64,000 bases of DNA from contig JBNKJV010000005.1 of NCBI GenBank assembly GCA_050291465.1, positions 62,001 through 126,000 of the forward strand. Direction: 5' to 3'. Positions 57,620 through 64,000 of this stretch are shown here, piece by piece. The DNA is from CBFDBF01 sp050291465 (GTDB taxonomy: Bacteria > Pseudomonadota > Gammaproteobacteria > Chromatiales > Chromatiaceae). The translations under genes were made by a program, and so were the position numbers. The notes under the pieces were generated by a model, which had not been told where the DNA came from, did not search any database, and worked only from the letters and a program-made list of their open reading frames with translations. Numbering within the stretch: the stretch's first letter is position 1; every line of letters starts with the position of its first letter.

Positions 57620-58759
57620 CTATTTTGAATAGAGGACTATCATCGCCTGCAGCCCAACCCTGCCGTAGCGAGCCATGCGCTCGAATTTTTCCTTCAGGAT
57701 CGGCATATTGATGGAATCGATTATGGTTTCCCCCTCGTCATGGTCAACGAAGGGATCATTAACATAGACGAAGTGTTCATCAAATCCTGTAACAACCACC
57801 CAGTGAGGTGCTTTCGCCTTGTATATTTGCCAGGAACTTATTAGCACCAGTGGGATCCCGCCCTCGCTAAAGCGTTGTTCCATGTCCGATACACCAATGC
57901 TGCCGTGAATCAGCGGTACATTCAGGCGCCGCAACTCTTCGTTCATGTCCTCCTGAACCAGGCGCATCACCTCCTTTTTCTCTTCGCTTCGTACCGAGTC
58001 GATCAGATGTATGCTTTCGTCGGTCACGTAGATTCTGACGAAAAAGCCGCGGTGCACGGCGGAAAGAGCCAGTCCATAGGGCCCGCAGCCGCCGTGTCCG
58101 GAGGTCATGAATATGGTGGTAGCTTCACGCCATAGACGAAGTTCCAGGCGCCGGGACATTTCAAGATCCGGGCGTAGAGACTTCATCGCCATCATTAGCG
58201 AAGCGGCACCGCAGGTAAACTCAAGGCTCTGCTCGTAATAGGGGACTGGCGCAAGGTCCGGATGAAGATCCGGGGCCAAAGATTTTTCAAAGCGCCAGGC
58301 ATCCGACAGGTCTTCGTAGTAGTGGGGCAGCTCCCCGAGTCTTCGGTAGCCCAGTGACTCATACAGGTGTACCGCGGCCTGGTTTTCCTTGCGCACTTCC
58401 AGACGCAAATAGGCTCGGTGATGAGACCAGGCTTCCTTTTCCGCCGCCAGCACCAGGGTTCGGCCGATACCTTTTTTCCGGACCTCCGGAAGAACCGCCA
58501 GGGAGTAGAGTCTGGCGACCGATGTGGCACGAGAGAAAAGCAGCACTACGTCGCCTGCCAAAACACCTTCATATTCGATTATCAGGACGGATGCATTTCC
58601 CTTGGTCAATAAATAGCGAAACTGGCGCTTGGAGATACGGTCGCTGTCGAAACAGCGCAACTCCATATCCGTCAGGGCATCCAGATCAGCGATATCAGCT
58701 GAACGCACTGACCTTGCGAGGTTCTCGATTGCTGGGGTCAGCAGGATTTTCGGGTTCAT
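57620..58759 (-). CDS. GNAT - peptidase C39-like fusion protein
   Basis: 379 residues. N-terminal GNAT domain (about 17-145) with SLAVLPEVRKKGIGRTLVLA and ENQAAVHLYESLGYRRLG. C-terminal papain-like C39 domain (about 165-379) with catalytic Cys183 in LEFTCGAASLMM, His in APHWVVVTGFD and Asp in YVNDPFVDHD. It heads the two-gene operon with the RimK-like ligase. Inferred logic: acetylate and cleave or ligate a peptide together with the ligase. Confidence 0.88.
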   Translation of the reverse strand: MNPKILLTPAIENLARSVRSADIADLDALTDMELRCFDSDRISKRQFRYLLTKGNASVLIIEYEGVLAGDVVLLFSRATSVARLYSLAVLPEVRKKGIGRTLVLAAEKEAWSHHRAYLRLEVRKENQAAVHLYESLGYRRLGELPHYYEDLSDAWRFEKSLAPDLHPDLAPVPYYEQSLEFTCGAASLMMAMKSLRPDLEMSRRLELRLWREATTIFMTSGHGGCGPYGLALSAVHRGFFVRIYVTDESIHLIDSVRSEEKKEVMRLVQEDMNEELRRLNVPLIHGSIGVSDMEQRFSEGGIPLVLISSWQIYKAKAPHWVVVTGFDEHFVYVNDPFVDHDEGETIIDSINMPILKEKFERMARYGRVGLQAMIVLYSK

Positions 58760-58839
58760 TGATATGGAGTCATCGGCGCGTTGGCCATGGGAGATCGGCG
58801 TGATTTTCCGGAATTGAGTTGCCGGTCCGGGCTTAGTCG

Positions 58840-59673
58840 CTAAAGCGCCGCCAGGGCCTTTTGAATGGATTGGCGTTCCTGCGCTTCCGGACGGTATGCG
58901 AGGTAGGCGAGTCGATTAATGACCGGTGCCTCTTCGATGCGGAAGAGTTCTCCCCCCTGGAGCAGGGGCTGCACCATCTGTAGCGGCAGATAGGCTGAAC
59001 CACCGCGATCCTGGAGTAGATTCAGCGCCACTTCCCCGGAGTTTGTTCGCAACATCGGTGCCGGTAGCTCGGGAAACTTTTCGGCATGAATCACGCTGAA
59101 AGCGCTTCCCCAATCCACCATTACGTAATTCTCCGCCATCGACTGCGCCATGTCTCTGTCCGCGAAAGTCGATACAAGAATCAGGGGGAGTTCCGTAACC
59201 TGCCTTAACTCCAGGCCCGGGGTCTGCGGGGGGTCAAACATGAAGGCGACATCCAGGCCCCCGAGAATGAGTCGCTGCACCAGGGTATCGGTGGTCTGGA
59301 TCTCAATCTGAAGCGCAATATCAGGAGATCTGCTCCTCAGGTTTTGTATCCAAGCATCGACAAATAGCCTCCAGAGCCCGGATACACAGCCGATCGCCAA
59401 AGAGGTAGAGAGGTCCGGATCCAGTGCAACGGCCTGTCGTGCCCGTTCCCAACCTTTAACGATGTTTTCCGCGTGTTGGTGCAGCTTGATTCCGGCGGGG
59501 GTCAGCTGGATATCATTCCGCTTGCGGCTGAACAGCTCGACACCCAGCATCTCCTCCAACAACTTAATCCGGGCGCTCACCGCCGACTGGGTTACAAACA
59601 GGCTGTCTGCGGCCCGGCCGAAATGCCGGGTTTTCGCCACTTCCAGAAAGGTTCTTAACAGCGAGATATCCAC
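58840..59673 (-). CDS. LysR-family regulator (HdfR-like)
   Basis: 277 residues. N-terminal winged helix (TRHFGRAADSLFVTQSAVSA) and a LysR effector domain of normal length. The start MDISLLRTFLEVAKTRHFGR resembles HdfR, the flagellar master-operon repressor, but the target here cannot be told from sequence. It shares its strand with the GNAT-C39 operon, 80 bases upstream of it, and may control it. Confidence 0.88.
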   Translation of the reverse strand: MDISLLRTFLEVAKTRHFGRAADSLFVTQSAVSARIKLLEEMLGVELFSRKRNDIQLTPAGIKLHQHAENIVKGWERARQAVALDPDLSTSLAIGCVSGLWRLFVDAWIQNLRSRSPDIALQIEIQTTDTLVQRLILGGLDVAFMFDPPQTPGLELRQVTELPLILVSTFADRDMAQSMAENYVMVDWGSAFSVIHAEKFPELPAPMLRTNSGEVALNLLQDRGGSAYLPLQMVQPLLQGGELFRIEEAPVINRLAYLAYRPEAQERQSIQKALAAL

Positions 59674-59897
59674 GGCGGCTCATCAATCATCGTTGATCAA
59701 TTCGATCAAGAGGTTTCGTTGCATAAGGTGAGTCAAACATATAGGAATATACCGTTAAATCCGGGTTTCGGAAATCGCCGTACCGGGCTGGCGGGTCGGT
59801 ATTATCGATCATTATTTTTTGCCATGACAATCAAATAATTTGATTGCCAGGAGCAGATTTGCAGACTAAAAAGCGAGTAAAAATCAGGTGTATCCCA

Positions 59898-60083
59898 ATG
59901 AAAGACGATGTATTTCTTGAAGACGATGAAGAACTCAGCGAAGAGGAAGAGGAGTTCGCCAATCTGACCGCTCTTCCGAAGAAGAAAGAGACCCTGGAGG
60001 TCAGAAGAAAAATCGAAAAAATCATGGAACTGCGCCGCCTCAAAGAGCTGGATGAAAGTATCCGGTGGGAGGACCTGGAGTAG
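59898..60083 (+). CDS. PA3496-like small acidic protein
   Basis: 61 residues: MKDDVFLEDDEELSEEEEEF is followed by a charged helix (EVRRKIEKIMELRRLKELDE). It matches my memory of the PA3496 family (putative envelope integrity protein) of gammaproteobacteria. ATG 59898 is preferred over the ATG at 59844, since the conserved acidic part starts there. Divergent from the LysR gene. A terminator follows at 60188. Confidence 0.7.
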   Translation: MKDDVFLEDDEELSEEEEEFANLTALPKKKETLEVRRKIEKIMELRRLKELDESIRWEDLE

Positions 60084-60113
60084 TCGTGAATGCCCTTCCG
60101 GGAGCCGCTGTCC

Positions 60114-60278
60114 TTAGTCCTGAACGGAGTGCTTCTCTTTACGCTTGCTCCTGGCTTCGTCTGTTCTTAACCGTTTCATTCCTTTAAGCCCTCTTTTTTG
60201 AGGGCGGTTTTTGTGATGCAGGAAGGCCCCCCAGTCTTCCTGGTCATCTTCCAGTTCCAGCAAGTGCCTCTTGGACAA
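60114..60278 (-). CDS. Small basic protein with TTG start
   Basis: 54 residues starting at TTG 60278, with AGGAG seven bases upstream. It opens MSKRHLLELEDDQEDWGAFL and ends in a Lys/Arg-rich tail (MKRLRTDEARSKRKEKHSVQ). No family recognised. The coding sequence contains the hairpin that terminates the opposing gene. The ribosome site and the charged, organised composition support it. Confidence 0.5.
   Translation of the reverse strand: MSKRHLLELEDDQEDWGAFLHHKNRPQKRGLKGMKRLRTDEARSKRKEKHSVQD
60188..60212 (+). terminator. Terminator of the PA3496-like gene
   Basis: GCCCTC, loop TTTTTT, GAGGGC, then GGTTTTT. Confidence 0.8.
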
Positions 60279-60487
60279 AACAGATCTCCTTAAACGGATA
60301 GGGTACGGACGCGTCTTATATAGCGCTCCCAGGGAAAAAGAAAAATAAAAAATTTTGCATATGTCGATGATTATTATTTTAGATTCCCCTTGATTGGGGA
60401 AGTGTCCGGGATATTGAAAATGTGACAAAAACCCAATTTGCATATGCGGTTCAATGAAGGGTGTTTTGATTCCGATTACTGATCGTT

Positions 60488-60670
60488 TTGATCATTTATT
60501 TTCGCTGTCATTCCTTTCCTGCGTTACGTAAAAAGCCCTGGTGTTCCCATCTTGCGGAGGCGGAAAAACTGCCTGGCTCACAGCGAGAAGGTTATACCCG
60601 GCGCTGTGTGGAGTCCCCGGCGGAAGCCGATCAAATCCACGACGCAGAAAAAAAGGATGGGTCTATCTGA
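60488..60670 (+). pseudogene. Possible relic of a small two-cysteine protein
   Basis: The end of this frame (WCSHLAEAEKLPGSQREGY, then TRRCVESPAEADQ) has the C-x(~20)-C spacing seen in the small periplasmic protein just downstream (QCKRFAQEDGIPAEEMDEYL, then QVC). The start MIIYFRCHSFPALRKK lacks a signal peptide, so the gene may be truncated. The rest of 60279-60767 holds AT-rich sequence with no supported gene. Confidence 0.3.
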
Positions 60671-60767
60671 GGAAGAGGAAAAAGAGTAGAACCGCGGCGC
60701 ATATCAGATTGGTAAGGACTATACGTCGTCGTGCTATCAATGATTATTACCGAAGGAACATTTCAAT

Positions 60768-61010
60768 ATGAATAAAGTTATTTTTGCAGTGGTGGCGTTC
60801 GCAATCGCGTTTACTTCAGGCGTGTTTGCCGAGGAATCCATCGAGGAGCAGTGCAAGCGCTTTGCCCAGGAAGATGGTATACCGGCTGAGGAGATGGATG
60901 AGTATTTACAGGTTTGTATGGCTGACGCGGAAAACGCGGAGCCGATGTTTCCGATGGAGCAGGAGATGTCACCTGAGCAGCCTTCTCAAGAGCCTGCAGA
61001 GAAAGAGTGA
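60768..61010 (+). CDS. Small periplasmic two-cysteine protein
   Basis: 80 residues. Signal peptide MNKVIFAVVAFAIAFTSGVF with AEE at the cleavage site; the mature 60 residues are acidic with exactly two cysteines (EEQCKRFAQE and LQVCMADAEN), likely one disulfide in a small helical hairpin. The C-terminus is rich in Met, Pro and Glu. GAAGGAAC lies before ATG 60768 and a very strong terminator follows. Function unknown. Confidence 0.75.
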   Translation: MNKVIFAVVAFAIAFTSGVFAEESIEEQCKRFAQEDGIPAEEMDEYLQVCMADAENAEPMFPMEQEMSPEQPSQEPAEKE

Positions 61011-61021
61011 TGCCCATTTTT

Positions 61022-61060
61022 CCCGCCGGATCGATGCCGGCGGGTATTTTTTATTTTTTT
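61022..61060 (+). terminator. Strong rho-independent terminator
   Basis: CCCGCCGG, seven-base loop, CCGGCGGG, then TATTTTTTATTTTTTT. Confidence 0.9.
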
Positions 61061-61102
61061 GGGGTCGGGCTGTCCGGTCTGGCCGGGTGTTAATACCGGG
61101 CC

Positions 61103-61918
61103 TTATCCCAGGGCCACGTCAAGAATCATCATTACCGCGAAGCCGCCCATCGTTGCCAAGGTTACCACATCTATATTTTCATACCTTCTTTGGGACTCCG
61201 GAATAAGTTCCTCCACTACAACAAAGATCATTGCGCCCGCCGCGAAGCAGAGTGCATAGGGAAGAATCCCCTGCAGGCTCAGAACAAACATTGCGCCGAG
61301 TACCGCCGCCACCGGTTCCACTGCCCCTGATGCCTGGCCGTAGAAGAAACTTTTTGCTTTGCTGAGCCCCTCCCGTCGCAACGGCATGGATACTGCTGTT
61401 CCCTCGGGGAAATTCTGTATACCGATGCCGATGGCCAGGGCGATTGCTCCACCGATTGTAGCCGAGGGCAGATCTGCCGCCACAGCGCCGAAGGCCACGC
61501 CTATGGCCAGCCCCTCCGGTATGTTGTGCAGGGTGATGGCCAGTACCAGCAGCGTGCTTCTTTGCCAGGAGGTTTTTACGCCTTCGCTTTTGGATATATC
61601 CAGACCGGGATGAAGGTGTGGGAGAAATCTGTCCACAAGCCTCATGAAAACGCCCCCGGCCATAAAGCCGATAACGGCGGTGATCCAGGGGATCTGCCCC
61701 AACTGTTCCGCCATTTCTATCCCCGGGGCGAGCAGGGACCAGAAACTCGCGGCGATCATTACGCCGGCGGCGAATCCCAGCATGGAGTCCAGAAGCTTCT
61801 GATTTATCGTGCGCGTAAAAAATACCAGCGCGGCGCCGAGTGCAGTCAGGGCCCAGGTAAACAGGGTGGCGAGGAACGCCTGGGTCACGGGGTTATATTG
61901 CTCAATTATCTCGCTCAA
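61103..61918 (-). CDS. ZIP-family divalent metal transporter
   Basis: 271 residues, eight predicted helices. Metal-site motifs are LAITLHNIPEGLAIGVAFG (helix 4) and GIGIQNFPEGTAVSMP (helix 5). This is the GufA-like branch of ZIP. The loop between helices 3 and 4 carries PHLHPGLD, a possible metal-binding His pair. Inner-membrane uptake of Zn2+, Fe2+ or related ions; selectivity cannot be told. Next to an unknown membrane protein on the same strand. Confidence 0.9.
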   Translation of the reverse strand: MSEIIEQYNPVTQAFLATLFTWALTALGAALVFFTRTINQKLLDSMLGFAAGVMIAASFWSLLAPGIEMAEQLGQIPWITAVIGFMAGGVFMRLVDRFLPHLHPGLDISKSEGVKTSWQRSTLLVLAITLHNIPEGLAIGVAFGAVAADLPSATIGGAIALAIGIGIQNFPEGTAVSMPLRREGLSKAKSFFYGQASGAVEPVAAVLGAMFVLSLQGILPYALCFAAGAMIFVVVEELIPESQRRYENIDVVTLATMGGFAVMMILDVALG

Positions 61919-61977
61919 GGGTATTCCGCCGAGGTAAGTAGGGTGCTGTCGGGACGTGTATTATTCTGTACTCGCGT

Positions 61978-62382
61978 CTACGTTTCGGCAACCCGAGTTG
62001 CCCTGGAGGCAAAAAACAATATACCGACTCCAAGAATCAATCCTGACAGTCCGTCGCCGAGATATACAATGGACGGTAAACCTATGGAAATACCGAGAGT
62101 TAAGGCCAGTACGCCATATAGAATCAGCCCGAACGCCCCCAGATTCAGCATGGGGCCATAGGCGAAAGGGTCGCGTGCCAGGATGATAAAGAAAACACCC
62201 CCCAATCCGAAAACGCCGAAAGTTACTTTGAAATAGTAGATCGCGATTGGCGTGTCGGGGAGGGGGGCAATACCGAACCAGGAGATAATGTTCGTAATTG
62301 AGGACCAGGGAAAGAAAATAAAGGGAACAACGGTCAGGCACCCGATAGCTGATATCCAGAGTATGGTTTTCAGGCTCCGCAT
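61978..62382 (-). CDS. Four-helix membrane protein, unknown
   Basis: 134 residues with four hydrophobic helices (LWISAIGCLTVVPFIFFPW, KVTFGVFGLGGVFFIILARD, LGAFGLILYGVLALTLGISI, GLSGLILGVGILFFASRA). The layout suggests a small membrane protein with both ends inside. No family recognised. Lies between the ZIP transporter and the DUF1287 gene, all minus strand. Confidence 0.7.
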   Translation of the reverse strand: MRSLKTILWISAIGCLTVVPFIFFPWSSITNIISWFGIAPLPDTPIAIYYFKVTFGVFGLGGVFFIILARDPFAYGPMLNLGAFGLILYGVLALTLGISIGLPSIVYLGDGLSGLILGVGILFFASRATRVAET

Positions 62383-62445
62383 GATATGCCTCCTTGGGAA
62401 TTGACCAGGGGTTTTTTGGAGTTAATGCATTTTTAAAAGAGATCG

Positions 62446-63054
62446 TTACCTTTCACCATCGTAATTGCCGGGGACAAACCGGTAGTGCCCGGTTATTTCG
62501 AAATCAAACAACATATCCTCAAGTTTCGGGCCGGCGCCGATGTTATGAACGATCAGGGGGTTTCCGGTGTTTGCGGATTTTCTCCCCGTGACAATACCGA
62601 TGTGCGGCAGGTTGCCCGGCAACATCCAGGTAACGAGATCGCCGGTTTTATAGTCCGCCGGATTCCGGGAGACGGCAAGACGTTCGCCATGTCTGGCGAA
62701 GAACACCTGGAGGTTCGGTACCCGTCTGTGATCGATGTTGGGGTCGGGCTCATGGAGACCCCAGATCCGCTCGGAAGGGTATAGATGAAAGTTTCCGGCC
62801 ATGTCTTCATGTACCAGGGTTTGCAGATCCGTACCCAGGGCCCGGTAGGTGCGTATCACCACATCGGTGCATACCCCCGTGTCCGGTGGAACATCTCCTC
62901 CGGGATATCGAATGACGCGATAAGCGCCGTCGTATCGTACCTGATGTATCGTTCGTTCCAGAGCCGCTGTTTCAATGTCCTCGGAAAAATCAGCCAGAGC
63001 AACCTGAGTATGCAATAGTATGATTGCAAGTAGAACGGATATTCTTGTGGCCAT
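62446..63054 (-). CDS. DUF1287-family periplasmic protein
   Basis: 202 residues from ATG 63054. Signal peptide MATRISVLLAIILLHTQVAL then ADF. DUF1287 landmarks: VCTDVVIRTYRALGTDLQ (Cys in an NlpC/P60-like place), DPNIDHRRVPNLQVFFARHG, TGDLVTWMLPGNLPHIGIVT with a His, and LIVHNIGAGPKLED. The Cys-His arrangement suggests a cysteine-hydrolase fold; activity is not established. The frame is open far upstream, but only this start gives a signal peptide. Confidence 0.85.
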   Translation of the reverse strand: MATRISVLLAIILLHTQVALADFSEDIETAALERTIHQVRYDGAYRVIRYPGGDVPPDTGVCTDVVIRTYRALGTDLQTLVHEDMAGNFHLYPSERIWGLHEPDPNIDHRRVPNLQVFFARHGERLAVSRNPADYKTGDLVTWMLPGNLPHIGIVTGRKSANTGNPLIVHNIGAGPKLEDMLFDFEITGHYRFVPGNYDGER

Positions 63055-63225
63055 GTTGGAAATGTAGCAGTTGATGACGTGGTTGATCTTGATTTTTACG
63101 GCAGTTCCGCAACAAACCGCCGCAATGCCTTCAGTAAGGCATTTTGAGAAAGGTTTCAATCGTTTGAATGTTAGCATACAGTCCTTCGTGATATCCCATA
63201 TCTTGAAAAGGGGGCGGCGGGTGTT

Positions 63226-64000
63226 ATGCAGCGGGTCGTGATAACGGCATTTCTTACGTTCCTGTTTACGCTCCATGTCTGGGACCGCGCCGCCGGGCCT
63301 ATTCTTGCCGCTGCTGTCCCGGTTTTCTTTGTTCTTTACCTGATGCTGTTTTCGGTGGGTGATACGGATGTCGGTCGGCGTCTGACGGCGTGGATAGGGC
63401 GGAGTCCGTTGCGTACGGTGTTTCCCCCTATTGTATTGGCGTTGCTTTTCTATCTCTATGCGGCGTCGGGTGGAGAGAACCCCTTCAGGGGAGGTGCCTG
63501 GATCATCCCCCTGCTGTACGTCTTGCCTACGCTGTTTTTCATGAGGCAGCCTGGGGGCGGCGGGGGCGTCAGTCTCAGGGACGGCATTGGTGCCTTGCTC
63601 TGTGTTGTGCCTTTCGCTCTCAACCGTTACCCCGTCAACTCAAAACTGCCGTTCACCGGGGGTGGGTTTGAGACCGTCTATGTGACCCTGGCCCTGATCG
63701 CCGTTGTCTATGCTCTGGTGATTGTTCGCCGTCTCCCCGGTGTTGGGTTTTCCTTTCGTATCAGCCCTCCCAATCTGCGCCGGGTTGTAGTCGCTTGGGC
63801 CCTCTTTTTTCCCGTTGCGGCCTTGATCGGTTTTGCTGCAGGCCTGCTACAGCCGGTGGGCCGGGATCAGGTGGTGGAAACGACCGCCCTGATAACAGCC
63901 ACCGGTGTGCTTCTGCGCGTATTTTTTCATACCGCCCTGCCGGAAGAGTTCTATTTTCGCGGCCTCTTTCAGAACATGCTGGCGCAGCGTCTGGAGCAGA
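63226..64000 (+). CDS. CPBP-family intramembrane metalloprotease (partial)
   Basis: The open frame runs from ATG 63226 past the right edge (258 codons visible). Six or so hydrophobic helices are followed by the start of the CPBP (Abi/CAAX protease) motif: LPEEFYFRGLFQNML, in which Glu-Glu...Arg are the catalytic signature. The His motifs of the family would lie beyond the edge. Divergent from the DUF1287 gene. Function in bacteria is varied, including bacteriocin self-immunity and membrane-protein processing. Confidence 0.8.
   Translation, partial: MQRVVITAFLTFLFTLHVWDRAAGPILAAAVPVFFVLYLMLFSVGDTDVGRRLTAWIGRSPLRTVFPPIVLALLFYLYAASGGENPFRGGAWIIPLLYVLPTLFFMRQPGGGGGVSLRDGIGALLCVVPFALNRYPVNSKLPFTGGGFETVYVTLALIAVVYALVIVRRLPGVGFSFRISPPNLRRVVVAWALFFPVAALIGFAAGLLQPVGRDQVVETTALITATGVLLRVFFHTALPEEFYFRGLFQNMLAQRLEQ

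Overview
The window reads as chromosomal DNA of a GC-rich, halotolerant, nitrogen-fixing gammaproteobacterium. Supporting features are ectoine genes with a MarR-type EctR, a NifL/NifA pair next to a nifB-fdxN-nifO-nifQ block, OxyR/KatG/bacterioferritin, two chemoreceptors, a c-di-GMP cyclase, a seven-heme lipoprotein cytochrome and a PEP-CTERM protein. A sulfur-oxidising Chromatiales-like lineage fits, but I cannot name a genus. No rRNA, tRNA, CRISPR array or intact transposase was seen.

Layout. 1-2.25 kb: ectoine operon (ectB partial, ectA, a small membrane protein) divergent from ectR. 2.27-6.7 kb: seven-heme lipoprotein cytochrome, parvulin foldase and TlpA-like thioredoxin, with a strong terminator after the cytochrome gene. 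7.5-17.4 kb: a tight seven-gene operon (HMG-CoA reductase, UbiA prenyltransferase, rifampin-phosphotransferase-like dikinase, BtaA-like aminocarboxypropyl transferase, phytol/dolichol-kinase-like membrane protein, GNAT, OleC-like adenylate ligase). I match it to no described pathway, and it is the best candidate here for an undescribed biosynthetic system. 17.4-26.4 kb: an AT-richer accessory island with palindromic repeats, a PEP-CTERM protein, ankyrin and WD40 proteins, small lipoproteins, a translationally coupled oleate hydratase/patatin lipase pair, a GGDEF protein and attC-like inverted repeats.

26.4-34.7 kb: TrpD2-like protein plus a heme-oxygenase-like diiron protein, divergent from oxyR; then cfa, katG, two coupled micro-ORFs and bacterioferritin. 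34.7-50.8 kb: nitrogen-fixation support region with modABC (molybdate uptake), nifLA, a chemoreceptor, three lipoprotein genes, nifB-fdxN-nifO-nifQ, draG, a GNAT and a NADAR ADP-ribose hydrolase. Both nifLA and nifB are preceded by sigma-54 -24/-12 promoters and paired TGT-N10-ACA NifA sites, which predicts NifA autoactivation. Molybdate import, NifQ (Mo donation), NifB (FeMo-co precursor) and DraG (nitrogenase reactivation) form one functional theme; nifHDK and draT lie elsewhere.

50.8-64 kb: hybrid histidine kinase, second chemoreceptor, an unknown protein, a RimK-like ATP-grasp ligase with a GNAT-peptidase C39 fusion, a LysR regulator, several very small proteins, a ZIP transporter, a DUF1287 protein and, running off the right edge, a CPBP intramembrane protease.
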